A DNA stretch of 64,000 bases from Marinobacter litoralis (GCF_003336705.1 NZ_QMDL01000004.1:157285-221284), one strand, 5' to 3'; counted from the stretch's first letter, positions 47,637 through 57,742 are shown. A program made the numbers and translations. Notes: a model not told the origin generated them from the sequence alone.

Positions 47637-47713
47637 TGGCGCGGCTGGGAGGATTCGAACCTCCGACCGCCTGGTTCGTAGCCAGGTACTCTATCCAGCT
47701 GAGCTACAGCCGC
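47637..47713 (-). tRNA. tRNA-Arg (ACG), copy 2
   Basis: Identical tandem copy of the 77-nt tRNA-Arg, 21 bases upstream in the transcript. Both probably come from one precursor with tRNA-Ser. Confidence 0.98.
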
Positions 47714-47771
47714 ACATCTCGTCGCATGTGGTTGAAAGCAACTTCAACCTGTTCTCACTCTCCCGAAAGAA

Positions 47772-47863
<92 letters not shown>

Positions 47864-47946
47864 TTGAGAACGGTGCGTATACTACCACAACTTTTCTGTT
47901 TTCATAGGGTTGACACGATATTTTTCTAATCAATTTGCCCTAAAAG

Positions 47947-47983
47947 TAAAAAAGCCGCTCAAGTTACCCCTGAACGGCTTTTT
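47947..47983 (-). terminator. Terminator of csrA
   Basis: An imperfect stem, AAAAAGCCGTTCAG with TTGAGCGGCTTTTTT, then a T run on the minus strand, 6 bases after the csrA stop. Confidence 0.75.
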
Positions 47984-47989
47984 ATCTGA

Positions 47990-48187
47990 TCAACTATTAC
48001 CCGGCTCGGGCTCATCGGAGCCTTTCTCGGTCTGTATACGTTGATAGATTTCTTCACGGTGAACCGCTACGTCTTTCGGGGCATTTACCCCGATACGAAC
48101 CTGATTCCCCTTCACTCCCAGAACGGTAACGGTTACTTCGTCACCGATCATCAGAGTTTCGCCAACTCGGCGGGTTAAAATAAGCAT
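47990..48187 (-). CDS. csrA: Carbon storage regulator CsrA/RsmA
   Basis: A 65-residue dimeric RNA-binding regulator of translation. '[20 protein letters not shown]' includes the RNA-contacting L4 and R6; R44 lies in the conserved 'VAVHREEIY'. It binds GGA motifs in mRNA leaders. Its own leader has two GGA motifs at the SD ('GGGAGTATGGAGC' before the ATG), which could give autoregulation. It lies 170 bases downstream of lysC, as in pseudomonads. Confidence 0.98.
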   Translation of the reverse strand: MLILTRRVGETLMIGDEVTVTVLGVKGNQVRIGVNAPKDVAVHREEIYQRIQTEKGSDEPEPGNS

Positions 48188-48271
48188 GCTCCATACTCCC
48201 TATTGCAAAGCTACCTGTTCCGACTGTCACTACTTTTTACTTATTGCTTTTATAATGGGATCACCTATCAA

Positions 48272-48299
48272 ACTATAGACGCAATAACACTTATGCCAA
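48272..48299 (-). promoter_or_regulatory. Candidate csrA promoter
   Basis: On the minus strand TTGGCA, 16 nt, TATAGT, about 85 bases before the csrA ATG. The intervening leader is AT-rich. Confidence 0.5.
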
Positions 48300-48357
48300 A
48301 ATAGTTCTTGATAGAAATTACTAATGACCCCGAGAAATACCTATCGGCATCCTGCCT

Positions 48358-49596
48358 TTAAGCGTTCTCGTCTACCCCGACGCTTTCCAGCCCGAACGTA
48401 CTGTGCAGTGCACGAACGGCCAACTCGAGATACTTTTCATCGATCACCACCGAAACCTTGATTTCGGACGTGGAGATCATCTGAATATTAATACCTTCTT
48501 TAGATAACGCCTCAAACATTTGAGTAGCAACACCGGCGTGAGAGCGCATGCCAACACCAACGATGCTCACTTTGGCAATCTTGCTGTCACCAATGACTTC
48601 ACCCGCACCAATTTCGTCTGAGATACGGCGCAAAATGTCTTGAGCTCGCTTCAAGTCAGGACGGTTCACGGTGAACGTGAAAGCGGTCTTATTATCCTGA
48701 CCAACGTTCTGAACAATCATATCGACTTCGATGTTGGCATCACTGATTGGCTTCAGGATACTCAGCGCACTGCCCGGGGTATCCGGCACGCCGGAAATGG
48801 TCAGCTTGGCTTCATCACGATTAAAAGCAATGCCGGAAACAACCGGTTGTTCCATGGCTGTATCATCCTCAAAAGTGATCAGGGTTCCCTCGCCTTCTAC
48901 GAAGCTGGAAAGCACCCTTAACGGAACGTTGTATTTACCTGCGAACTCGACGGCACGGATCTGGAGAACTTTGGACCCCAGACTCGCCATTTCGAGCATT
49001 TCTTCAAATGTAATACGATCCAAACGGCGCGCACTGTCAACAACTCGCGGATCGGTCGTATAAACACCGTCTACATCGGTGTAGATCTGGCACTCGTCTG
49101 CCTTCAACGCTGCAGCCAGTGCAACGGCAGTGGTGTCGGAACCGCCGCGGCCGAGCGTGGTGATGTTTCCGTGCTCGTCCACACCCTGGAACCCTGCCAC
49201 CACGATCACGCGCCCAGCATCCAGATCTTCCTGCATGCGATGTGCATCGATGTCTCTGATTCGAGCTTTATTGTGGCTGTTGTCCGTCAAAATTCGAACC
49301 TGACCGCCCGTATAAGAACGAGCATCGCAGCCACGCTTTTGAAGTGCCATGGACAGCAGGGCAATCGTGACCTGCTCACCGGTAGAAACCAGCACATCCA
49401 TTTCCCGCGGCGTAGGTTCTTCCATAATGTCATTGGCCAACGCAATCAGGCGATTCGTCTCGCCACTCATTGCCGATACCACGACCACGACATCATGCCC
49501 TTCACTACGGAACCGACAGACCTTGTCGGCTACCGCCTCAATCCGCTCGGTTGTCCCGACGGATGTACCACCAAATTTTTGAACCAACAGAGCCAT
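48358..49596 (-). CDS. lysC: Aspartate kinase
   Basis: First step of the aspartate-family amino acid pathway. The 412-residue product has 'VQKFGGTSVGTTERIEAVA', 'VVVSAMSGETNRL', 'LGRGGSDTTAVALAAAL' and 'YTDVDGVYTTDPR' in the kinase domain. Two ACT domains follow (~265-412; 'VPDTPGSALSILKPISDANI' and 'GVGMRSHAGVATQMFEAL') for lysine/threonine feedback. It is not fused to homoserine dehydrogenase. It follows alaS by 105 bases and precedes csrA. Confidence 0.97.
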   Translation of the reverse strand: MALLVQKFGGTSVGTTERIEAVADKVCRFRSEGHDVVVVVSAMSGETNRLIALANDIMEEPTPREMDVLVSTGEQVTIALLSMALQKRGCDARSYTGGQVRILTDNSHNKARIRDIDAHRMQEDLDAGRVIVVAGFQGVDEHGNITTLGRGGSDTTAVALAAALKADECQIYTDVDGVYTTDPRVVDSARRLDRITFEEMLEMASLGSKVLQIRAVEFAGKYNVPLRVLSSFVEGEGTLITFEDDTAMEQPVVSGIAFNRDEAKLTISGVPDTPGSALSILKPISDANIEVDMIVQNVGQDNKTAFTFTVNRPDLKRAQDILRRISDEIGAGEVIGDSKIAKVSIVGVGMRSHAGVATQMFEALSKEGINIQMISTSEIKVSVVIDEKYLELAVRALHSTFGLESVGVDENA

Positions 49597-49656
49597 GTTT
49601 TACCAAACTCCGAACCGGGGACCCAAAGCGAAGCCATCTGGCCCCGCCACCGTATT

Positions 49657-49687
49657 AAGCGGGCGGATTATAAACCCGAGCCCGCTT
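49657..49687 (-). other. Hairpin with embedded TATAAT between alaS and lysC
   Basis: AAGCGGGC / GCCCGCTT encloses a 15-base loop that reads TTTATAAT on the minus strand. The stem may end alaS transcripts, while the loop's consensus -10 could start lysC; the -35 is poor. Confidence 0.35.
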
Positions 49688-49701
49688 TGGAAAACAGCGA
49701 A

Positions 49702-52332
49702 TTACTGGATATTTCCTTCAACCCAGGCAGGCACACCCGCCAGAGCATCCGCCAGTTTCGACGCATCATTACCACCGCCCTGAGCCATGTCCGGGCGACC
49801 ACCGCCTTTGCCGTCAACCTGGGCGCACAAATGCTTCATCAAATCGCCGGCTTTAACCTTGCCTGTTGCCGATTTGGTAACGCCCGCAACCAACACCACT
49901 TTGCCACCTTCGATGGTAGCCAGCACAACCACACCTTCACCCAACTTGTTCTTAAGCTGGTCAGCGGTTTCCATCAGAGACTTGCGATCCGCACCATCCA
50001 TCTGGGCCGCTACCACTTTAAGGTCACCCACCTGCACAGCCGAAGCCGCCAGGTCACTACCGGCCGAACTGGCCAGTTTCGCCTTCATAGCGGAGATTTC
50101 TTTTTCCAGCTGACGGTTGCGATCCAGTGTTTGCTGAACTTTGTCTACCACGGTTTCCCGAGTCGCCTTCACAAGCTTGGCGGTTTCGCGCAGGGTATTC
50201 ACGGTTTCATCTACCCACGCCAATGCACCAAAACCAGTGACTGCCTCAATACGACGAACACCGGATGAGATGCCGCTTTCGGAAGTGATCCGCATCATGC
50301 CGATATCGCCCGTTCGAGACACGTGCGTACCGCCACAAAGTTCCACAGAATAGCGATCAGAACCCATGCTCAATACACGGACCACATCACCGTATTTCTC
50401 GCCAAACAGAGCCATAGCCCCTTTTTCCTGCGCCGTTTCCATGTCTGTGACATCTATTTCAACCGGCGTATTCTGAAGCACCTGTTCGTTCACCTGACGC
50501 TCAATCTCTTTGAGCTGCTCAGGGGTAACCGCTTCAAAATGGGAAAAGTCGAAACGCAGCTTGTCAGGATCAACCAGTGAACCCTTCTGGTTTACATGCT
50601 CACCCAAAACCTTGCGCAAAGCCGCGTGCAGCAAGTGCGTAGCAGAGTGGTTGCGCTTGGTGCGCTCACGACGTTCATGATCAATGCGGGCATCTACCTC
50701 TTGCCCAGCAGTTAGCTCGCCTTCGATCAGCGTGCCCACGTGCAAGTGGTTATCCCCGTCTTTACGGGTATCCGCCACTTCAAAGCGACCGCCATTCCAA
50801 GTCAGCAGTCCGGTATCACCCACCTGGCCGCCCGATTCGGCGTAAAACGGTGTACGCTCAAGTACGACCACACAATCGTCACCCGCCACAGCTTTACGCT
50901 CTTCGCCATTCACCAGCACCAAGCGGACGCGCTCTTTGCCGTCGATATGGTCGTAACCGGTGAACTCGGTTTCGCCCTCAATGCTTAGGCCTTCCGCGTT
51001 GTAATCAATGCCGAACTTACTGGCCGCCCGGGCGCGTTCGCGCTGAGCTTCCATCGCCTTTTCATATCCGGCGTAGTCCAGAGTCAAACCACGCTCACGA
51101 GCGATGTCGTTGGTCAGGTCTACCGGGAAACCGTAGGTGTCATACAGCGTGAATACGGTTTCACCAGGAATCTCATTGCCTTTCAGGTCGGCAATGTCCT
51201 GCTCAAGCAAACGCAGGCCTTTATCCAGCGTTTTGGCAAACTGTTCTTCTTCCTGCAACAGTACTTTTTCGATCTGCTTGAGACTGCTGACCAGTTGCGG
51301 GAAGGCTTCGCCCATCAAGTCCGCCAGAGGCTTGGCCAGCTTATGGAAGAAGGGCCCGTTCGCTCCCAACTTGTTGCCGTGGCGCGCAGCACGTCGAATG
51401 ATCCGGCGCAGCACAAAACCTCGACCTTCATTGGACGGCATAACGCCATCTGCAATCAGGAACGAGCAGGAGCGAATGTGGTCCGCCACAACGCGCAGAG
51501 AGGCTTCGGTCGTTGCTGCACCGCCGAGAATTTCAGAGGCCGCTTTTAACAGATCCTGGAACAAATCAATTTCGTAGTTGCTGTGCACGCCCTGCAATAC
51601 CGCCGCGATGCGCTCAAGGCCCATACCAGTATCCACGGAAGGCTTAGGCAGGTTCAGCATTTCACCATCAGCAGTACGGTTGTACTGCATGAACACCACG
51701 TTCCAGATTTCAATGTAACGGTCGCCGTCTTCTTCCGGGCTACCGGGAGGGCCACCGGCCACATCCGGCCCGTGATCAAAGAAGATTTCGGTACAAGGGC
51801 CGCAAGGACCGGTATCGCCCATCTGCCAGAAGTTATCCGACGCGTAGCGGCCACCCTTATTATCGCCAATACGAACAATACGCTCGCCAGGAACGCCCAC
51901 TTCTTTGTTCCAGATATCGAAGGCTTCATCGTCTTCCGCGTAGACCGTCACCCACAACTTCTCGGTTGGCAGGTTCAGCCATTTCTCACCGGTCAGAAAG
52001 GTCCAGGCAAAATTGATGGCTTCACGCTTGAAGTAATCACCAAAACTGAAGTTGCCCAGCATTTCGAAAAAGGTGTGGTGACGCGCGGTATAGCCCACGT
52101 TTTCCAAGTCGTTGTGCTTGCCGCCGGCGCGCACACACTTCTGGGTAGAAGTCGCCCGAGTGTAGTCGCGCTCTTCCCGACCAAGGAAGGTATCCTTGAA
52201 CTGGTTCATACCCGCGTTGGTAAACAGCAGTGTTGGATCATCCGCTGGAACCAGCGAACTGCTTGGAACAATGGCGTGACCTTGCTGTTTGAAATAATCG
52301 AGGAACGTCTGTCGCAACTCTGCGGTTTTCAT
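49702..52332 (-). CDS. alaS: Alanyl-tRNA synthetase
   Basis: An 876-residue class II synthetase (E. coli 876). The catalytic domain has '[16 protein letters not shown]' and '[20 protein letters not shown]'. The editing domain has zinc-binding '[12 protein letters not shown]' and '[15 protein letters not shown]' that clear Ser/Gly mischarging. A C-Ala region ends the protein (~750-876). Recognition is through the G3:U70 pair of tRNA-Ala. RecA/RecX, often upstream in relatives, is not present; an RDD gene is divergent instead. Confidence 0.98.
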   Translation of the reverse strand: MKTAELRQTFLDYFKQQGHAIVPSSSLVPADDPTLLFTNAGMNQFKDTFLGREERDYTRATSTQKCVRAGGKHNDLENVGYTARHHTFFEMLGNFSFGDYFKREAINFAWTFLTGEKWLNLPTEKLWVTVYAEDDEAFDIWNKEVGVPGERIVRIGDNKGGRYASDNFWQMGDTGPCGPCTEIFFDHGPDVAGGPPGSPEEDGDRYIEIWNVVFMQYNRTADGEMLNLPKPSVDTGMGLERIAAVLQGVHSNYEIDLFQDLLKAASEILGGAATTEASLRVVADHIRSCSFLIADGVMPSNEGRGFVLRRIIRRAARHGNKLGANGPFFHKLAKPLADLMGEAFPQLVSSLKQIEKVLLQEEEQFAKTLDKGLRLLEQDIADLKGNEIPGETVFTLYDTYGFPVDLTNDIARERGLTLDYAGYEKAMEAQRERARAASKFGIDYNAEGLSIEGETEFTGYDHIDGKERVRLVLVNGEERKAVAGDDCVVVLERTPFYAESGGQVGDTGLLTWNGGRFEVADTRKDGDNHLHVGTLIEGELTAGQEVDARIDHERRERTKRNHSATHLLHAALRKVLGEHVNQKGSLVDPDKLRFDFSHFEAVTPEQLKEIERQVNEQVLQNTPVEIDVTDMETAQEKGAMALFGEKYGDVVRVLSMGSDRYSVELCGGTHVSRTGDIGMMRITSESGISSGVRRIEAVTGFGALAWVDETVNTLRETAKLVKATRETVVDKVQQTLDRNRQLEKEISAMKAKLASSAGSDLAASAVQVGDLKVVAAQMDGADRKSLMETADQLKNKLGEGVVVLATIEGGKVVLVAGVTKSATGKVKAGDLMKHLCAQVDGKGGGRPDMAQGGGNDASKLADALAGVPAWVEGNIQ

Positions 52333-52473
52333 AGCCCTTTGATACCTTTCCAGAAACCCGCCGATTAGCCGGCAGGTCCGCGATTGAAATACGAATACTT
52401 ACATGCGTGTGCAAATCCGCTACTCTAGCACACGCCGAGAACATGAAAAACGTGAAACCTCATAGGAGACCCC

Positions 52474-53010
52474 ATGCCCCGCCGCTTCCACGACGCCGAG
52501 GAACTACTACCGCCAGCCACAGCATTAAAGCGGGCATTGGCCATTATCTACGACGGCCTAATCAGCATTGCCGTGTTATTGGTAGCCACCTGGGTCTACA
52601 CCATGGTTGCCGGTTGGATAACAGGCTGGGATACCTACGAACAAATGGCAGAAGCCGGCCAGCTCTCCGGAGACCCCGGGCTGACGTTTGTCCTGTTCCT
52701 TGTTCTATATCTGTTCTTTGCTTATTTCTGGACTCGCGCCGGCCAGACGCTGGGCATGCAGGTTTGGCGGGTACGCATCGAAAATCTTGACGGCACATCG
52801 GTGAGCTGGACCCAATCGCTACTCCGCTACGGAACCGCCTCCGCTGTGGTTTTTCTGGCGATGCTCGGCGGTCATTATCTCGGCGCAGTCACATTGCTAC
52901 TCACCGTACCGGCCATCATCGCGCTGTTTTACCCGATCAACGGCCTGTCGGTCACCGACCGCGTTTCCAACAGCGTTGTTGTGGCACTGCCCAAACCCAC
53001 GAAGAAATAA
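52474..53010 (+). CDS. RDD-family membrane protein
   Basis: A 178-residue protein with about four membrane segments ('ISIAVLLVATWVYTMVAGWI', 'LTFVLFLVLYLFFAYFWTRA', 'AVVFLAMLGGHYLGAVTLLL', 'ALFYPINGLS'). The RDD motif Arg-Asp pair is in 'LKRALAIIYDGLI'. RDD proteins are poorly characterised; some affect Na+/H+ exchange or cargo insertion. 'QTLGMQVWRVRIENLDG' is a typical central motif. Convergent with lptG. Confidence 0.9.
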   Translation: MPRRFHDAEELLPPATALKRALAIIYDGLISIAVLLVATWVYTMVAGWITGWDTYEQMAEAGQLSGDPGLTFVLFLVLYLFFAYFWTRAGQTLGMQVWRVRIENLDGTSVSWTQSLLRYGTASAVVFLAMLGGHYLGAVTLLLTVPAIIALFYPINGLSVTDRVSNSVVVALPKPTKK

Positions 53011-53019
53011 CCGAGCTCA

Positions 53020-53038
53020 GGGCCGGCCTAGCCGGCCC
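53020..53038. terminator. GC hairpin between RDD gene and lptG
   Basis: GGGCCGGC-CTA-GCCGGCCC, a perfect 8-bp stem. It contains the lptG stop codon (53028-53030) and lies 9 bases after the RDD stop. TTCT follows on the plus strand. Confidence 0.5.
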
Positions 53039-54089
53039 TTCTCATTAACACCGCTCCCACCGCGGCATTGATAAGAATCGGTGCCAGCACCGCAATCATC
53101 GGGTTGAACCCGTAAACCATACTCATCGGCCCAAGCAGGTCCTGCATATACTTAAACAGCAGGCCCACCAACAAGCCCGTAAACACCCGGAACCCCATGG
53201 TGACAGAACGAAGCGGGCCAAATACAAACGAAATGGCCACAAGCACCATCACCGCAGTCCCCAGCGGCATCAACGCCTTTTTCCAGAACGCCAACCAGTA
53301 TTGTGCGGCGGTCAGCCCCTGCTCACCCAAATAACGGGCGTAGGTGAACAAGCCTGTCATCGAAAGATTTTCTGGCTTCACAATCAGCACACTAAGCACT
53401 TCAGGTGACAGCCCGGTCTCCCAGCGCAGTGACGCTTGCTCATCACGCACAGTGCGCTCACCCTCCATACGAGTTGTGACCACATTTTCAAGAATCCAGT
53501 GATCGCCGTGGAAAGCTGCCTTCTCTGCGAAGCTCGATTGGGCCAACTGCCGGTCATCATCAAACTCGAACAGGGAAACCCCCACCACGACACCATCCGG
53601 CTGCACGGCATTGAGGTGCATAAAGGTGTTACCTTCACGATGCCAAACCCCGTGAGCTTCCGCCACATTCTTACCAGCACCCAGCGCTACAGCTTTATCA
53701 CTTTGAGCGATACGCTCAGTGGTCGGAGCCACATATTCGCCAATGAACACACCCAACAGAACCACAATCAGTGCCGGTTTCATCGCCGACCATACGATGC
53801 GTTTCAATGACACACCTGCAGCACGTATAACCGTCAATTCTGACGAGCTGGCCATGGTTCCCAGCCCCACCAGGCACCCCATAAACGCCCCCAAAGGCAG
53901 GTAGTCATAAATGCGGCGAGGCAACGTCAGCGCTACGTACCAAAGCGCTTCCATGGTTTGGTAACCATTACGGGTATCTTCAAGCTCGGCGATGAACGCG
54001 AAAATCAAATCCAGTGACAACACCACAACCATCACAAGGAACATGGCGCCGCCCACAGTACTCATTACGTAATTGTCGATCTTACGCAT
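53028..54089 (-). CDS. lptG: LPS export permease LptG
   Basis: A 353-residue half of the LptB2FG ABC exporter that lifts LPS from the inner membrane. Six membrane segments flank a periplasmic beta-jellyroll (~residues 120-260). 'RRIYDYLPLGAFMGCLVGLG' is the coupling-helix region. I use ATG at 54087-54089 (GGAGG 9 nt upstream, inside lptF); an ATG six bases earlier is close to the same SD. It overlaps lptF by 8 bases. Confidence 0.95.
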   Translation of the reverse strand: MRKIDNYVMSTVGGAMFLVMVVVLSLDLIFAFIAELEDTRNGYQTMEALWYVALTLPRRIYDYLPLGAFMGCLVGLGTMASSSELTVIRAAGVSLKRIVWSAMKPALIVVLLGVFIGEYVAPTTERIAQSDKAVALGAGKNVAEAHGVWHREGNTFMHLNAVQPDGVVVGVSLFEFDDDRQLAQSSFAEKAAFHGDHWILENVVTTRMEGERTVRDEQASLRWETGLSPEVLSVLIVKPENLSMTGLFTYARYLGEQGLTAAQYWLAFWKKALMPLGTAVMVLVAISFVFGPLRSVTMGFRVFTGLLVGLLFKYMQDLLGPMSMVYGFNPMIAVLAPILINAAVGAVLMRRAG

Positions 54090-55185
54090 GGGCATTCGCC
54101 TCCTTTTCAAGACGGCGGCGATTCAGCCAAGCAGGCCCGAATTGCAGCCACAAGCCCAGCGACAAGAAGATCGCATGAACCCACAGCATGCCTAGCCACT
54201 CAGGAACCTTGCCATCGGCCAGCGCATCCCGCGCAACGATCAGCAAACCAAGATAGGTGATGTACACCAGCATCGCAGGCAGCAAATGAAAGAACCGCCC
54301 CTGCCGCGGGTTAACCCGGCTCAGGCGCACCGCCAGCAGCGTGATAATGGGCACAATCAACGGCAGAGAAATGCGCCAGTGCAGCAGCGCCCGATCTTCG
54401 GGATCATCCGAGTACCAGAGATCGAGCGTTGAAATACCTTCTTCCAGCTCTTTCGTTCCAGCTTCACCACTCTGGATTTTCAAACCGTAGGCTTCAAAGA
54501 GCGTCACGTTGTGATCGAGCTGGCCTGGCACCCCTTGAAAGCGCCCGCCATCTTCAAGAATCAAAAACCGGCTACCGGTTTCCTCATCGATCAGCTGGGA
54601 GCCGGTCTCTGCCGTAATCAGCGTTATGCCCTCTCCATCGCGGCCGTATTCCGCAATAAACACGCCTTGCAGCTGACGCTTGTCGTCGCTCAGAGCTTCG
54701 GTATAAGTAACCCGGGTGCCCGAGGTGAAATCCTGAAACCGGCCAGGTGCCAGCATCTCAAATTCAGTGGCCTTACGCTGCTCATTGAAAATCTGCTCGA
54801 CCTGCTTCATCCCCCAAGGCGATACGTAGAGACTCATTGCACCAACCACGATCATGACCGGCAAAGCGCCGAGCAGAGTTTTCGCCAGCAACTGGCGTTC
54901 GCTCACGCCACAGGCAAACAGCACCGTCATCTCGCTTTCCAGATACATGCGGCCGTAAGCCAGCAAAATGCCAATAAACAAACCCAACGGCAGAATCAGC
55001 TCAAGAAAGCCCGGAAACCGATAACCCATGATGGCAAACAAGACGCCCGCAGCGATTTCGCCCTCTGCGGCACTGCCTAAATACTTGATGAACCGGCCAC
55101 TCATGAAAACCAGCAACAGAATGCCGGAAACGGCGAACATGCTCACCATGATCTGGCGAATGAGGTAACGGAAAATGATAGTCAA
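54082..55185 (-). CDS. lptF: LPS export permease LptF
   Basis: A 367-residue partner of LptG with the same layout: N-terminal membrane segments ('MVSMFAVSGILLLVFMSGRF', 'GFLELILPLGLFIGILLAYG'), periplasmic jellyroll (~130-255), and C-terminal segments ('SLPLIVPIITLLAVRLSRVN'). The start appears to be TTG (55183-55185), with GAGAGA nearby; no ATG fits the conserved N-terminus. Divergent from pepA, the usual gammaproteobacterial arrangement. Confidence 0.94.
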   Translation of the reverse strand: MTIIFRYLIRQIMVSMFAVSGILLLVFMSGRFIKYLGSAAEGEIAAGVLFAIMGYRFPGFLELILPLGLFIGILLAYGRMYLESEMTVLFACGVSERQLLAKTLLGALPVMIVVGAMSLYVSPWGMKQVEQIFNEQRKATEFEMLAPGRFQDFTSGTRVTYTEALSDDKRQLQGVFIAEYGRDGEGITLITAETGSQLIDEETGSRFLILEDGGRFQGVPGQLDHNVTLFEAYGLKIQSGEAGTKELEEGISTLDLWYSDDPEDRALLHWRISLPLIVPIITLLAVRLSRVNPRQGRFFHLLPAMLVYITYLGLLIVARDALADGKVPEWLGMLWVHAIFLSLGLWLQFGPAWLNRRRLEKEANAHA

Positions 55186-55404
55186 ATCAGTCTCTCTGGT
55201 GGCGCCCGGTTAGAAGATGGTGGATACAGGAAACTGCGCGTATTCTATGTAACCTTGCGGCCGAATGACAGTAAAGCGCTTATACATTAAAGCCATCTAA
55301 GCAATATAGGCCGTCAGCTTGATTATTCGAGGCTTAGCCCCAATCCTTGTGAACATGCAGAGCCGGACTCGGCCTCACACTCGAATCACACAACAGGAGT
55401 TGTC

Positions 55405-56895
55405 ATGAATTTCAGCCTGAGCAGTAAAGCCATCACGGCGACCAACACCGACTGCCTCGTTATCGGATTGCCCGAAAATGGTGAATGGCCGGAAACCACC
55501 AAAGCAGCAGACCAGGCATTGGGAGGGCTGATCAAACAACTGGAACAAGCCGGCGACCTGACCGGCAAAAACGCCTCCGTCGCCACCTTGCCCCTGACTG
55601 AACAACCTTGGCAGCGTGTGATTGTCGTCGGCACAGGCAAAGATGATGAACGCAATTTGGCCAACTACCGTAAAGCGCTCATTGCCGCCGTCGGCGCCCT
55701 CAAAGACGGCCCGTCCAACAGTGCCTTCATTTGCCTGACCGACACCAAGATTCAAGGCCCGGAAGCTAGCGCTTCAGAAGACGCGCGCTTGAACCTGCTT
55801 GGCCGCACCCTGGAAGAGCAGCTTTACACCTTCACCGGCTTCAAGAGCGAGCAGCCTCCTGCCCGCAAACTGAACAAAGTCATCGCCCAAGCGTCTGACG
55901 CGGACCAGTCTCAGAAAGACGCCTTCAACCTGGGCCTCGCCACCGGCCGCGGCATGAACTACACCCGCGACCTGGGCAACACCCCGCCAAACGTTTGCCA
56001 CCCGATATGGCTGGCAGAACAGGCGCAAACCATGGCCAAAGAGCACGACTGCATCAAAACCGAAGTGCTGGATGAAAAGCAGATGGCCGACATGGGCATG
56101 AACACCATCCTGGCCGTAGGCAAAGGCTCCACACAGCCTCCGCGCCTGATCGTCATGGAATACCGCGGCGGCAAAGCTGACGAAAAACCTTACGTACTGG
56201 TCGGTAAAGGCATCACCTTCGACAGCGGCGGCATCAGCCTCAAGCCCGGCGCCGGCATGGACGAAATGAAATACGACATGGGCGGCTCCGCCAGCGTATT
56301 CGGCACCATGAAAGTCTTGGCCGAAACCAAGCCCAGCATCAACGTAGTTGCCGTGATCGCAGCCGCTGAAAACATGCCCGACGGCTCCGCAACACGCCCG
56401 GGCGACATCGTCACCACCCTGAGCGGCCAGACCGTTGAAATCCTCAACACCGACGCCGAAGGCCGATTGGTACTGTGCGACGCCCTCACCTACGTGAAAA
56501 AGTTCGACCCTGAAACCGTCATCGACCTGGCCACCCTGACCGGCGCCTGCATCATCGCGCTGGGCCATCAGGCAACCGGCATGCTCGCCAACGACGACGA
56601 ACTGGCCAACGAACTGCTGGCCGCCGGCGAAAAAACCGGCGACCGAGCCTGGCGCCTGCCCCTGTGGGACGAATACCAAAGCCAGCTCGACAGCAATTTC
56701 GCTGACATCGCCAACATCGGCGGCCGCCCGGCAGGCACCATCACAGCCGCCTGCTTCCTGTCCCGATTCACCAAAGAATACCGCTGGGCCCACCTGGACA
56801 TCGCCGGCACGGCTTGGGACTCCGGCAAAGCCAAAGGCGCAACCGGCCGTCCGGTTCCCCTACTGGTCGACTACCTGATGTCCCATGCAGGGTAA
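55405..56895 (+). CDS. pepA: Leucyl aminopeptidase (M17)
   Basis: A 496-residue hexameric aminopeptidase with two metals. The C-terminal catalytic domain has 'VGKGITFDSGGISLKPG', 'MKYDMGGSASVFGTM' and the signature 'NTDAEGRLVL'. In E. coli PepA also binds DNA in cer/xer recombination and carAB control. AGGAG lies 5 nt before the ATG. The holC start overlaps its 3' end by 11 bases. Confidence 0.97.
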   Translation: MNFSLSSKAITATNTDCLVIGLPENGEWPETTKAADQALGGLIKQLEQAGDLTGKNASVATLPLTEQPWQRVIVVGTGKDDERNLANYRKALIAAVGALKDGPSNSAFICLTDTKIQGPEASASEDARLNLLGRTLEEQLYTFTGFKSEQPPARKLNKVIAQASDADQSQKDAFNLGLATGRGMNYTRDLGNTPPNVCHPIWLAEQAQTMAKEHDCIKTEVLDEKQMADMGMNTILAVGKGSTQPPRLIVMEYRGGKADEKPYVLVGKGITFDSGGISLKPGAGMDEMKYDMGGSASVFGTMKVLAETKPSINVVAVIAAAENMPDGSATRPGDIVTTLSGQTVEILNTDAEGRLVLCDALTYVKKFDPETVIDLATLTGACIIALGHQATGMLANDDELANELLAAGEKTGDRAWRLPLWDEYQSQLDSNFADIANIGGRPAGTITAACFLSRFTKEYRWAHLDIAGTAWDSGKAKGATGRPVPLLVDYLMSHAG

Positions 56896-57397
56896 CAACC
56901 CAAGCAATCCCCCGGAGCCCGGCAGCCCAGCTGCCGGCACCTCCGGCCAGGATGCCAAAAACCAGCGCTACTGGTTCCACATCCTCGCCCAAAACACCCC
57001 AGCCGCCCGCAACCTCCACGCCGCCAAACTCGTGGACAAAGCCTGGCAGCAAGGCGACCGCGTGTGCGTGCTCTGCGAAAACCAGCAACAAGCGCAAGAA
57101 CTCGATGACCTGCTCTGGAACTTCACCCCGGACGCCTTCATCCCCCACAGCATCGCAACCGACCCAGGCACCCCGTGCTCAGACCCGGTCGGCATCCTGC
57201 TCTACCCGCCGACCGCTGCCGACTGGGACACCGTCATCATCCTGTCTTCCACCCTGCCTGAACAGGCTGACCAATACCGAAGGCTGGCACTGGTTGCCCA
57301 AAACGACCCGGCGGTACTCAACCAAGCTCGCGGCCACTACAAACAGCTGCGAAAGCTGGGCATAGAAGCGCGGGTACACGACATGCGAAAACGCTGA
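56885..57397 (+). CDS. holC: DNA polymerase III subunit chi
   Basis: A 170-residue clamp-loader accessory that bridges SSB and the psi subunit. 'RYWFHILAQNTPAARNLHAA' is a variant start, then 'LVDKAWQQGDRVCVLCENQQ' and 'LDDLLWNFTPDAFIPH'. The N-terminal ~25 residues are Pro/Gly/Ser-rich and longer than in E. coli chi (147 residues). It starts inside the end of pepA and so is probably translationally coupled. The pepA-holC-valS order is conserved. Confidence 0.93.
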   Translation: MQGNNPSNPPEPGSPAAGTSGQDAKNQRYWFHILAQNTPAARNLHAAKLVDKAWQQGDRVCVLCENQQQAQELDDLLWNFTPDAFIPHSIATDPGTPCSDPVGILLYPPTAADWDTVIILSSTLPEQADQYRRLALVAQNDPAVLNQARGHYKQLRKLGIEARVHDMRKR

Positions 57398-57502
57398 CTA
57401 ACACGTTTGCCCATCAAAAGGCATACGGTCGCTCACGAATTTGCACGAACGTAGAAACCAAGCAAACTTATGCGTAGAAGCGAACCACTCTCAGTTTGAA
57501 CT
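57398..57502. other. Intergenic stretch after holC
   Basis: About 105 bases between holC and the long inverted repeat; I see no gene, promoter or terminator in it. Confidence 0.4.
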
Positions 57503-57610
57503 GCGGAGTTGGGACAGGCTTTCCAAAAATTTCGGAGGCCATGGATGGCCGGAGAGAAGCGCACATGGATGTGCTCGAAGCGGTTTTTGGAAAGCCTGTC
57601 CCAACTCCGC
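57503..57610. repeat. Structured intergenic repeat, copy 2, with perfect 27-bp inverted arms
   Basis: GCGGAGTTGGGACAGGCTTT... (57503-57529) is the exact reverse complement of 57584-57610: 27 of 27 pairs. The 54-base loop carries the core shared with copy 1 (5821-5866), including GGCC-ATGGAT-GGCC (57537-57550) and GCACAT-GG-ATGTGC (57561-57574). Copy 1 has different, shorter arms. It lies 132 bases upstream of valS and is non-coding. A transcript would fold into a very stable long hairpin. Confidence 0.9.
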
Positions 57611-57683
57611 TAACCCCCAAACGAGCAGGCTACGAATATACGAACACCGGAGCCGAACGTTCGCCCGAACCAAGCCGACCATG

Positions 57684-57689
57684 TATAAT
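57684..57689 (+). promoter_or_regulatory. Candidate -10 of valS
   Basis: TATAAT preceded by ATG, 53 bases before the valS ATG. No good -35 hexamer is visible at 16-18 nt. Confidence 0.35.
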
Positions 57690-57742
57690 CGCCGGTTTCG
57701 AACTTTCCCTCGTGAATCAACCAACGGTCACTGCAGAAACCC

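Noticed and set aside
55774..56793. 339-codon minus-strand open frame opposite pepA
   Set aside because: Antisense shadow of pepA; Gly/Ala/Val/His-rich translation, no domain.
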